Both the position numbers and the translations under genes were made by a program. A stretch of 64,000 bases of DNA. Origin: Paragonimus westermani (lineage: Eukaryota; Platyhelminthes; Trematoda; Plagiorchiida; Troglotrematidae). This document shows, piece by piece, positions 10,801-22,900 of the stretch. The notes beneath the pieces are model-generated. The model was given only the letters and a program-made list of their open reading frames with translations, did not search any database and had not been told where the DNA came from. The stretch spans positions 371,789 through 435,788 of the forward strand of contig QNGE01000106.1 of NCBI GenBank assembly GCA_008508345.1, given 5' to 3'. Each line of letters opens with the position of its first letter. Position 1 is the stretch's first letter.

Positions 10801-13800
10801 ATATACGACAGACAGACAGCACTGAGCAGCGTCATTGGCATTAGTAGGACTCACAGTGAAAGTCTGTGACCTTTTTAATGCAACTAGAAATGCATCCTTG
10901 TTTGCAGGGGCTTTGGTTGTCAAGCGTCACAGTCCTCCTATGTGTTAAAAACAAGTGGTGTAAGCGCTGTTGCTGTTGTGATATTCTTCATTCTGCACTG
11001 TTCATTTTTGTGTCCTCCCACCTGATCCTTCAAGCCATGAATCCTGTCTTGTTGATCTTTGCCTGGTTGATGGGATCAGTGATTTTGGTGTAGGAACTGG
11101 TACTTTAGAGAGTGTCATCTGATTTTTGTTCAATCAATGTCTTGTTAAGGCCTTTTATCTTATTCTTGATGACGTTAACAGTACTACTAAGGTTTCCTGT
11201 ATCAGACAAAATTTACGTTTGACACTTTTGTTAACTCACTTGTAGGAACGAAATATGCTTCGGAAAAGTTTTTCTCAACGTTAAAACACTTAATTATTGT
11301 AAAAAGAAAATCCGCTTTGCCGTTTTGTATACTTACACGGGCGCCTCCGTTCTAATCGAAACACGACGTGCTGAAATCAAACGTGGCTTTCAGTTTTCTG
11401 GAGCCCTTCTATGCATTGCTTCTGCACGTTAGTCAGAATGGTACGTAAGTGAGACTATGGAAATTGTCTTCAGAGTTCCTGGATGACACTCACCATATCC
11501 ACGTTATTCATGTAGGTACGAACATTTCTGTATGTTGACTTAGTCTACTGGCTCCACGGTTTCTCACTACGGTTCATATCCGTACTAGGTGCTGGCCAGA
11601 TCAATAGATCAAGGTTCTGTTGGGTGAGTCAGTTTTCTGTCATTTAGGCTAGATATCTTGCTGAGATGTTCAACACCTTGCGAGTTGTGTCTTCAAGAGT
11701 AGTAGTGAACGATATGATTGCATGCGACTGCACGCATCGTTTTCTTGCGGAAAAAGTCACTTCACGATAAGTGTTGAAAGGGAAGACATCCAAAATCTCC
11801 AATGAACCCAACTGAACTGGCACCGACCGTGTAATTGACGTGCTCACCAATCGTATTTATCACCAAAGCCTGTGGTGTTCTTTTTGTCTCCCCACAACGC
11901 ACATTTCTTCACAAGCTCATCACTCGGTTTCTGTTGAAATCGGGAAGTGAGCTTGTGACTAAATACTGACGACATATTCTTCAATACCCTTTAGATGCTG
12001 CTCACCAAAAGCTTGCCCTCTAACGCTAGATATACCTAGCATGCCGATTAAAGTTCTCATATTGTTATACCATTAGCTTGTACCGAATGCACCCTCTAAA
12101 GAACACTTCGTGTTTTCGGAATGTACACATCATCAGCAGCACGACACCATTGCACTTTTGCATTAGATGGTACTACCCGCATCTCGATAGTGGCAGGTGA
12201 CTTGTATCTTACTTAAGGCCATAACACTGTTACTTTCAATCACGTGAATTAATCCAAACTGAGTTATTTGCGTGACGAAGCCACTTGCTATTGATAAGTA
12301 AGCGATGCTCAACCGAAACCTGCCAGGTGGTTGGATAGCAGTGTATCTGCATGGTGGAAGTAAGAAGCAGTGTTTGTAAAATAGAAGTCATAGCCCATAT
12401 GAGAACACGATGGTACATTTTTGGGTTGAATTGTCCATATATTTTTGAGGTGGAGAGCCTGCGATTTGCCAAGTTGGAAAGCGTTAACTGATAGAAACTG
12501 ATTATATATTTCGAAGTTATATGTACCTATAAGCACTCAGGTTTGTGACTGATCAGCCTCTGTGAATTACCACATAACAGAGCTCAATGAGAATGCGGTA
12601 AAAACCGTGCGTTCTGAAGCATGAATAGTCGATGGTGCACTGTTCAGTTAAAAACTGCTCGAAACGTGTACTACTAAACAAAAAAATTCAGACAGTTTAT
12701 GGCCGTTTCTATTCATTCGCATAGTTTCGCTACCCAGTCCCTCGACCGCGAAGATAGTTGAACGCGGATGATGTTGGGTTACCCCATTGCAAAGGATACC
12801 TAACGGTCGCTGTAGATATATCACTGTTCATGACGTTAATCTACTGTAAATATTATGCGTAATAGCTTACCCAGTTTATGTGTTCTAACAGTGGCGTACC
12901 TTTTTCGAATTCCGTCTACTTTACCCGAGACAATGTTTAATTAGCGAACCGTTGAGTTGATTAGTTTTGCGTCTTCGTCAAATGCTTCTACGCGCGGAAT
13001 TGCATTTCATAATTAATTCACATTGTATTCCAGACTCACTGTCGATTTTCGAATTGCTAGAGCGATTGGAATTGACAACACAAACGGCTCGTGGCCATCC
13101 TATAAAAAGCACTAGAGTATTCCATCGAACCAGAATTTCAAGTCTTCTTTAAGCTTGACTTTACTGATTTCTACTCTACCATTTATGTACGCAGAGGGGG
13201 AGTAATTCCATCGCAACGAAGCCGTGCTCACGACGATGCTTATGGATTCGCAGTGATTCTGTGTTATTTCATTGATTTACTAAAAAGAGATCCGTTGTTA
13301 GTAATTCCTGCACTAACGTGCAGAATGTCTTACCTGAATATGAGAAAAATGATAAACTAGGCCGGATTTTAGTTGTGATATTGAGAAAGTGTAATTTACT
13401 GCCAATTTTGTTTTTGACCTACACGTTCTAGACAAGGCTCGTGCTGACCAATTGTTCCTAATTTGCATTGGATCATTACTCGACCTTCATTAGGTCACGT
13501 GCGCCAGATATCGGGCAACACGTGATGTGTTTGCTAGGTACATACACTCCTCCAAAAAGAAACATGGATTATCTTGTTTTTAAGTGGACATCTAGTTTTG
13601 TATGAAAGTTTGACAGTTTGTCAATGTGCCATTACATACACTACAAAACTCCCCTCAGAACTAAAGTCACATAACCAAAACAACTGTTAATTAAAGTCGA
13701 AAAAGGAAGTTTACATAAATTCATTCTGATTCGAAAGTGATTTAGTAGGCGAAAACTGAGTTCACTTCAAGTGAATCAAAGTCATCCGCGACCAAGCCAT

Positions 13801-13829
13801 GGTCAAATGAGTATCCTGAAATATATTGG
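7843..13829. other. Unassigned sequence downstream of the WD40 gene
   Basis: About 6 kb without a supportable gene. Open frames reach only about 106 codons and none carries a motif I recognise. This lies downstream of the WD40 gene stop codon, so its 3' untranslated region should start at 13829 and run leftwards. I saw no AATAAA on the minus strand in the first 200 or so bases. No clear repeat family was seen. Confidence 0.4.
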
Positions 13830-13973
13830 TTATTTCTGGTCAAGCCGGATGATATACACTTTTGGTCCAGCTGCAAATGCCATTTGTATGGGTTTCTTCA
13901 AATCGTCAGATATTGAAGGGATGTAAGCCAATGAGAAGACGCCGTTTGGAATATCGCTGACGGTGGCAACTGT
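13830..13973 (-). CDS. WD40 gene, last coding exon
   Basis: Acceptor CCCTCAG precedes 13973. The exon is 48 codons in phase 0 and ends with TAA at 13830-13832. It encodes [19 protein letters not shown], then a charged stretch and [17 protein letters not shown]. The final hydrophobic strand looks like the edge strand closing a propeller blade. Confidence 0.88.
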   Translation of the reverse strand, partial: TVATVSDIPNGVFSLAYIPSISDDLKKPIQMAFAAGPKVYIIRLDQK

Positions 13974-16900
13974 CTGAGGGAAAACATCAGATTAATGTAC
14001 TGTACTCAGATTTCCGTCAGCATACCTTGTACTGCAATCAGGTTTGGAAATAAGGGGATGCAACAAAATTCCAACTAGATCTTAATATGGAAAAGACATG
14101 GAACGTAAAAGATGTGCAGGTTGTTTGCAACACCTGATCCATCAGTAGCATCTAAACGGCTAGTCCAGTCCACAAATTAAATCAGCTATTGTGTACCCTG
14201 CTGACCTGTAGCTTCATAAATAATAATGCTCTCAAAGTGTTCTAGATTAAATAATAAAGCTTTCCAGGATTGATTATGCAGACCAATGTGAGTTAGTTGA
14301 AAATGACTGGACTTCCAAAGCGAATAATTTCACACCATTGATTGGAGGTGCACTGCAAATTAGCAGATAATTATCGTCAGCGTCTTCGGCAAGTGAGGTA
14401 AAAGTTAACTTGCGTAAACTATTAAAATGTCAAATTTTCTTTAAAAGACAATGGGAAACCTTGGATTTACTGTGATAACCGGTATGGAAAAAGTGACTGC
14501 AGTATTTGAGGCACATTGATTTTTGCTAAAGCTAAGATATACAAACACCCGTAGTACGCTGAATGCAATGTTTTACACAAGATAACAGCTCTCCCAGGTT
14601 AATCCTCTCTGTTTTTGTCAGTCAGCATTGCTGAGATGTCAGAGAGGCTGTAGTAGCGGTGGATCTTTTGAAATATCGATATATATTGAATATGTATAAT
14701 ATTTTGTGTGCAGTGTAACGAATACTTCAAATATACCGTTACTTCCGTATCAAAACATAGTTCCCACACAATCCAGCACTCAGTAGTTTTTTCATTGAAC
14801 TGAAGTCTACTCAATATAACTTTTGCGGGTCACCAAAAGGGTGGGATAATTAAGTAATAAGTTCATTGTCGTCATTTGCATCCATAACAAAACGTTGGAG
14901 CATTACGACATATAACAATACCAACACTGTTATCAGGCAGACAATCAGAGTATCAGCTGTGTAGCCAATGTCAACGATAAAGCCGCAAAATGTCCGAATG
15001 GATAGCAGTCCACCGGTTATCGGATTATCTGAATGATATGAGTTGATGTGAACAAGAGGAATCTGTCGAATGCAGAGAGATGACTTACTTGAGTTCCGAT
15101 TTGTGCCTACTGTGAATCTGAGACCTTTTAACTAAACCTATTCCACCTGTTAATACATCCTGTGTATTTCATTGGTAGAGATTTCAAGAGGTTATTAATC
15201 AAAGAAAGGCGACGTCCACTGCCGGGATTATAAAGAAACAAATGTACAAATGACATTTCGGAAAATTCGGCAAATCAAAAGGCTTTAGAATTTCAAAGGA
15301 AAGTAATGCTTAATAATTTCTCTCAGATCGTGAGAAACGTTTTGTCAAAAATCACCAAATGTCCCGTGTAATGCATGAAGTGTGCACGTCACACAAAGCA
15401 TGGGGTGCCTTCTGATCGTATCGGGGCATAGACAGTGAACTTGCTGACAAGCCCAACGCGCTGCTGTGTGATTGACATTCATACATAAGTGAAACAGCAA
15501 TATTTTCTTTGGTTAATATATATATATAAATGGCAGGCAGGCGAGTTCATATATAACTATACAGCCGTGGCTTCTAAACATCACACACGTGAAAGTGAGA
15601 CGCTTGTTAACTACGAAGTGCAGTAATGACACGGGTTTAGAGGTGTTATTCGATTGGAGAGTTTTCTATTTTGCGCTGTGGAACAGAAACGTCAGTGCGA
15701 CCGACCATCAGTAAACTGATGAAAATAGCAAGCGTACCATGTTGCTTCCGATGTTAGCATAGCTGTATTGTTTTGACTGTCACTGAGCTACAACGAACAT
15801 CGCTTAGTGATTGTCTGAGAACTCTGATCAAACGTGCAATACATCTCGTCAAATGCCAGATACTGAACTATGTACGTACCGAAGCTTAGCACAAGGCATC
15901 CAGGGTGACCTACCACAAGGTAAAGGCATATCAGCTCTAATCTTGTGAAGTACAATATTAAAATGAAATTCTTCAAGTTTTGTATACACTGAACTTTGCA
16001 TTAACACAAACTTCTCTTATTAAAAATGAAGGTTTGCGGGACAAACGATACAACATGGTGGGATGCGTTGTGCAGCAAAATCACGTACGAAAACCACCTT
16101 GAAGCAGCCATCCTCCTCCCCAGTGGCTAGATTTTAAAGCCCTGGTTTGTGGGCAATCACCAGTCCATATTTTGGGTGCTTGCCTAAGCAGAACTGTAGT
16201 GCAGTTTCAGTACCAAATAGGATGTTCAAAACGCGTTTAGTCTGCCTGCACAAGGTTTCTTTGCTTGTCAAAGTGTACAGAACATACCTTAATATCAGCC
16301 TTTGATGTTAAAGCATTGGTGTGGTACCAATGCTTACGTTAAAAATTCTGCAAGTGGTCGCATAGGCTACCTTTCATAGCACGCAGCAAAATTCATGTGA
16401 ACAGACGCTAATTTCCTAGGGGAATCTTTAAAAATCATACCGAGAGATCAGGAAACCTGTATGAAGGTGTGCACCTGTTACAAATTCGGCTACCTCATTT
16501 TGTATAATTTTTATGAAATTGCCGAAAAATGGCTGCGTGTACTAACATTTTGGGCGATATTAAAACAAAGACTACTAGTAAGCTGAGCTTTTCAGTCAGG
16601 AAGAATGTGTATACACTTCGGAAAAGAGGGGGCACCGGGACACATCGTTAAAAGTTGTGTAACTAAACACACCAAAAGTCGTAAAAGGGATGGACGAATA
16701 TATTGCTTAAAAATAAGATTTTATTACGTCGATGACGATAACGATGATGATGCTGATGATAGGAGTGGTGTTGGCAATGAGTGTTTGTCAACGTGACCTT
16801 GATCCGATGAAGTACGTTGTGCTTGCCTGACTGCAAGTTATCGAACTGATGAACCCTGCGACCAGCCATACATTTCCTTCCAACCTTAGAATCTCAGCTA

Positions 16901-19900
16901 CTCTCTACTTCTCATGCTTTCCATTCCACTTCAAACCGTTAAACTATCTCATTTGTCTAATCTAAACAATAGTCTGCCTGTTGACAAACAAGCTCTCTCT
17001 TGTTGTAGAGTTCGTGTTATTTCATTTGAATTAACGAATCATATCCATCATATTCATTCGCCATTTCCTGTCATATTAGTGATCATCTTCTACTGACCGT
17101 AAAATCATTTCATCCCCTGACTGTTGCGTAACAATCTTTTCAACCTTAGAAGCAATCTCCAGCTTTCAATTGGTCCAGTGAATTCTGCGCTTATCCAATA
17201 TATAAACAGCATTTTGTTGCATCATGTTGCATACGTTTCGCATTATTACAGAGAGGCCCACCTCATTTTCATTGCACCGTAATTCTTGTATAATGGCTGT
17301 ATTTCTCGCTCGACTTCTAGATATATTTCAAGTGCGTTGAGTGACCTGTCCGGTGTTCGCTTAACACCTTGCATCAATCTGTTTACTGAGTTTGTACTGC
17401 TGATGTGTTCACGAGGAATCGAAGCTGCGGTTTGTCACATTTATCTGGATTATAGTTGTTTTGTTTGGATTTGTAATGTAATTGTCTTGAAATTTGATAC
17501 CTAGAAGAGTTGAGCCGCTAATTTTACTTGGTCTGTTTGACGTTAACCATCAGATTTGCTGATGTGACTCTTTGACGTGCCTTACAAGCCGAGGAGTGAT
17601 TCATAGACTGCAAGTTAGCGATGATGTACAAGATCGCTCTGAACTAGTAGTGAGGATGATGGCCATGTGAAGAACCCATAGAAGTAAGATGATGACGTTT
17701 TTGCTGCTGAAGAAGGCGTCTTGCTACCTCTTGCCATTGAATTGGGATTACGCTGAACATCAGCAAATTAGAAACGCAGATAATCAAACACATATGATAT
17801 GCAGTACAAAATAACGTGTGCAAAAAATAGAAGAGATGAACAGTTCAGAATTTCCATGCACTCGTCGATTGGTGTTTATTTTGAGAACAACAAAACTTGG
17901 CCTGATTATAGGGGAGCAATTAAAAACAAACGGCATCCATTATGGCCAGTGTAAGTGCGTTTTTATTATTCTGAAATTGGTTAGTCATTGTGCGACATGA
18001 GCATCAAAAGGGTGTCATTCACTAGGTAAGTGTAAACTCAGTCAGATGGCAGATTGCATGCTTGACGTCCAGTAGATTTTGCAATTTGTGTGCGGTTTGA
18101 AGTGTTACTCAACGCGGAATCTGTGTATACCAAATCTGTGTAGAGCTGAATACCACAGCGGTGATTCTGGTTGAGGGTACTCACGGACCGTATTAGAATT
18201 GTGCATTAACTAACCTTCACAGCCAGTGTTAATCATCACCCTTGTTTTCAATTATGATGAATAGAGGTTTATGACCGACTGAACTCCCCAAGCCGGTGTG
18301 ACAAACTAAAAGTGTTCCGTAGTGGCATTTTGCTCTCAGTAATTCCAGTTTTCGAAGCGGGGCCCGAATTCTATCAGATAACCATAGAGATACCAGCCTG
18401 CCAACCACTGAGTCCACTTTGCTCACTGATACCATTTCACATCGGCTCACATAACCCAGGGGTATCACACAAATGAAAAACAGACAGGAGGCTCATTAAA
18501 CAGACTATGTGTTGACGGTATTTATATCTTGCGATTAGGTTTAAAACATCGTAACTCTTGCATACAATCGAGAGTCGTGATAGCTTTAAGTAAAGTTATC
18601 TGCTACCCTGAAGACAGGATGGGAGTTCATGGACAACTGTCTTATCCCTAGCGATGATGATCAATGGTAGTAGTGTTCGCCAGCGGTATCCCAAATTCAC
18701 AATATTATTCAGTTTTTATCAAAGACGACAATCGAGAAGATGCAGTTGAAGAATCCAGCTAGTTTGTTGTTGAGTTTCTTTCTACCATCAAGTTGATTTG
18801 CACACGGCATGCGGGTGATATTAGCTGGTTTTGCTTCTCTGTCGGAGATATGCAGAACATGCGGATTAAGTCGACTAATCAGGCTGGTTTGTTTGGAATA
18901 GGTTTTGCACTTTCACAACGCAAAGTTCTGCTTCCAGACCGGGATACTTCCACCCTCAGTGAGTTTTACTCTGTGTTCCGGAAACATGGCCTGTTTGTAG
19001 TGAAGTCATCAAAAGATGTGTGGTGTTTAGTGGTCTTTTTTCTGATAGTTAGCTCACGTCGGTTGGGACGGTCGCGTGAGAAAAGCGGCCTTGTTCTACC
19101 TTGTGATCAGGTTGGTGCTGTAAAAGAAATGAGTGAATCTCTAACATAGTTCCCGGTGGAATTCAGTCCTATTTAAAACCTGGTTAAAACGTGAATCCTA
19201 AACTAGAGAAAATATTTTTTTCTGAGACAAGACGTCACTAATGATTATTTCTACTGACTGGTTATATTCTTTTTTCAAACTATAAGTTATCAATCGATTT
19301 CGGAAACATTTCAGATGACTCTACAAACAGAATTTACAGACCAGTGTGTATGACTTACTCTTGGTTTACCACGGGTCATTATACGCAGAACGTTTGCATC
19401 AGATCCACCGAAAGCAATGTAACTGTCTCCAATCCACTTGGCTACATAACCCTGAAGTAGAATGACACAGCAGTGAGCAGTGCTACACTCAAACGTATCG
19501 AGAAAAAAAGATAAACATTCTTTCTGATGTCACCATTCAGCAACTGATCATTAAAAACTCAGTGACTGCGACTGACCGCAGTTCATGTATTTTTAAATTT
19601 AGACGTGGCATAATTTCTATTGTACACCAGAGATAGAGAGACCTACATAGCAGGGGTACGTATGAGCCCTATTCCTACCGGCAATTTAAATTGACTGGCC
19701 AAGAGTGTTAGCTCCGGATCGCGAAAATGCAACTGCTCATCCATCTTTCACCCATTGTCCATACTTCTGTTACTGATACAGATGCTAAGCATGTTGAACA
19801 CAGAATTCAGACTGTTGTATAGGTCCCAAAGTTTGATTGTGAAAAACTTATGAATTTGTCATCTTTTTTATCTGTGACTATCCAACGCAGAATTAAATTG

Positions 19901-22900
19901 TTACGCAAAGGAAACTAACCTTGCTTCGCACCTCGAACGATTCTTGTGGAATTTCTGCGATGGGTTTTTCTCGAATCACTTCTTCTATTCGCATGATTGA
20001 AGAGTCTGTAATGTTCACCTCTCCGTCTAAAGTGCCGGTGGTTCCACGTATTTGAGATAAAATTCGGTCACTGAATTTCCAGACCTTTGTCAAAATACAC
20101 ATATAAAGAATTCATTACATCACGTTATATCATATTATTATATTGTAAGTTCCACTATACTCCGACCCATATGCACGATGTACATCCGAAAGAACGTTAA
20201 GCTATAAATAAATCGAACAGCATCCACAGCTGATCGCAGCTGTCGCATTTCAGTAGACCTTCCAATCCACCCCTTTCGAAACGGGTCGACTGGAAGGTCT
20301 ATGGAATGCAATAGCTATGACCAATTGTAAGTGATTTTCAACTTATATGAAAGCGAAAATCCTACACCATTTATTTATTTATTTATTTATTATTTAGTTA
20401 TGCGAAAGCTGTACTAGAGAACAGGAAAGTACCGACTGAAATCGATAGTGATGGATAAAAGGGAACACCACCACACAGTTCGCTAGTCGGTCACAGTCGT
20501 TTGTATTTTATTAGACATATTTATACATGCATATATTTTCCATGTACTTACTCAGGCGCCAACGGCTCAGTATCAGTAGTTCATTCGAACACGGAAGCAA
20601 ATATGCCCTGCGTAATCGAGGTAGCCGATTGTGATTTTCCGGGGCTTTATAAGCAATTTAGAGGTGGAATTATGTGCGTGGTTAGCTAATTACTAAACCC
20701 AACCTAGTCGCATACTTACAATCCCTGTCGGATTGTGCTCTCTGGTCCGTGAATATTTTTGGTACTAAGATGTAATATTGCATCAAATCTGTCCAGAAAG
20801 TAAGATCACATCAACAGAGAAAACTGGGCTCTGAGGACCGATGCTGTAATAGCTGTCATAAGTATATCCTAAGTTCGCGATTTCAATCAACTAGTTCTGG
20901 TTACAGCGTTCGCATTCAGATAGACTTTGCAGCCAGCCTCGTTCGAAAAGAAGCACTAGACTCGAGTTTCGCCCTCATTTGAGCTCATCAGTAGTGCATA
21001 TCCTTGCCACGGCCGGCATTTGAAATCCGGCCGTCCAATCATGAGGCAACCGTGTTGACCACTGCCCCATTGACTTCACATTAGGCACGATCAAATGTGA
21101 ACGATCGTCAACTTGAAAATAAATCAAATCCCCGACTACTCATCAGTAATTCTGGTTACTTGACGACTGAGTGTAAAAATGCAAGGTCACACTGTGTATA
21201 GCGTGCGATACACCTTTGAAAGCTCAACAGGTCTGGTTTTGCCAGGTTGCTGATGTGGCCATCCTCAATAATGTGGGGTTGTGTTCAGCCCCGCAAGGAC
21301 GCGATAGAATGAATTCACGTCAAGTTTTCATTATTTCCTTCGGGAATTTTTAACAATCTTGGTTATTGTAGATAGCTGGTTAGAATGCAACGCAGTCATC
21401 AACACACCCGACAAAACACTGATTAACGTTTGGTGGAGTCGCTTATCACCGTCGACCTATCACGTACAGGATGAGGGCTGGCTTGTGGGGGAAAATCAAG
21501 ATTTCATTCACGTTTATTTGTGTCCTACTTCTTGCATGGAGTTTCAAAGTAAATAATGGATTTATGAAGATTGAAGTAACTACGTTGTACCAAACTTCTT
21601 TTTTACCGGACGGAGTAAAACGTTACAGTTTTCAGATAAGACGATATAGTTTAAGCAAGCAGTAGTTCGCTTATTTGGATGTAGCAGGTTAGAAAGAGAC
21701 GTCTCCGCCAACCAATTTGTTGAAAAGGACTACATCTTTACTTTGTGAAACTCTTACAAATGACTCACTGTATTCTCAGCTTTCACAAAATGCCAGTGAT
21801 TGGTGGTAATGCATGAGTGATATGCAGACACAGTGAGAACGGCGTACCGCAAGTATGATAGTTGCAAAAAGTGAAAGAACGAGACAATCCCAGAAGCCTA
21901 GACGCTTATTTCCAGAAGCTTGACAAAAAGATGTTTAAACCATAAGAAAACCAATCGAGTTGTAACTAACAGAACGTCAAAGATCGGGTGACAATATTTT
22001 GTGGATTCCACTGTTCTGCCTCGATCATCTTAATTATTACACAAACAAGCTTATCACCACTTCAGTATCTAATGTATTCTTCGTTGTTTCGAGCCAAAGG
22101 CAAAGTGGACCACGTGGAACGAAATATTGACATAACGTACACTTCTTAACTTACGGAAGACCACTTCTTTTTTTCTTTTTAAAGTTCATCATTTAGGTGT
22201 CATGTACCTTTCAGGGGTAAGCTGAGGGTTAGGCACACCATCACATACGTTGGCATCAGCTACAAATTTCTCGAGGTGTCGAACGACATTTGGACATTAG
22301 AGATTGACAAGTTTCACTCATGAGTAGTCGGGGATTTGGTTTGTTTTCAAGTTGACCATCAATCACATTTGATCGCAGCCTCTGCATTCAGACAGACTTT
22401 CTAGCCAGCCTTTTCAAAACAGGCCGGCTAGAAAGTCTGTCTGAATGCGGAGGCTGCGGTCAAATGTGAGTGATGGTCAACTTGAAAGTTTCATTCACTC
22501 AAACCATGGAAAATGCACTGACTTAGATGGCCAAGTCACAGTTCAGTGTGATTCCGTCGTTTATGGTGCTACACAATCTTTACCTCCAAACCCAGAAAAC
22601 TAAAAACATTATTGCACAGTTTATGTTAGCCTGAATAGAAATTCAGTGTGGGTGAAAAAATCATTGAGACAGTAAGTCGGAAAGTGAACAGTTTATCAGT
22701 ACAGTTATTGAAGATGGGAACGATGAAAAAATAAATCTCGAATGTTTGATAGAGTGTTCATGTTAATTTGTAGCGATAACGTGCAGTATGGACATAATGA
22801 ACAACTGCAACTGTAGTTGTCCAACCTAGTATCCTGAATATTGTCATATTTGAAACTGTTATCCCCCAAAATTCACAATAACGTTTGGTGCCACCGTACA

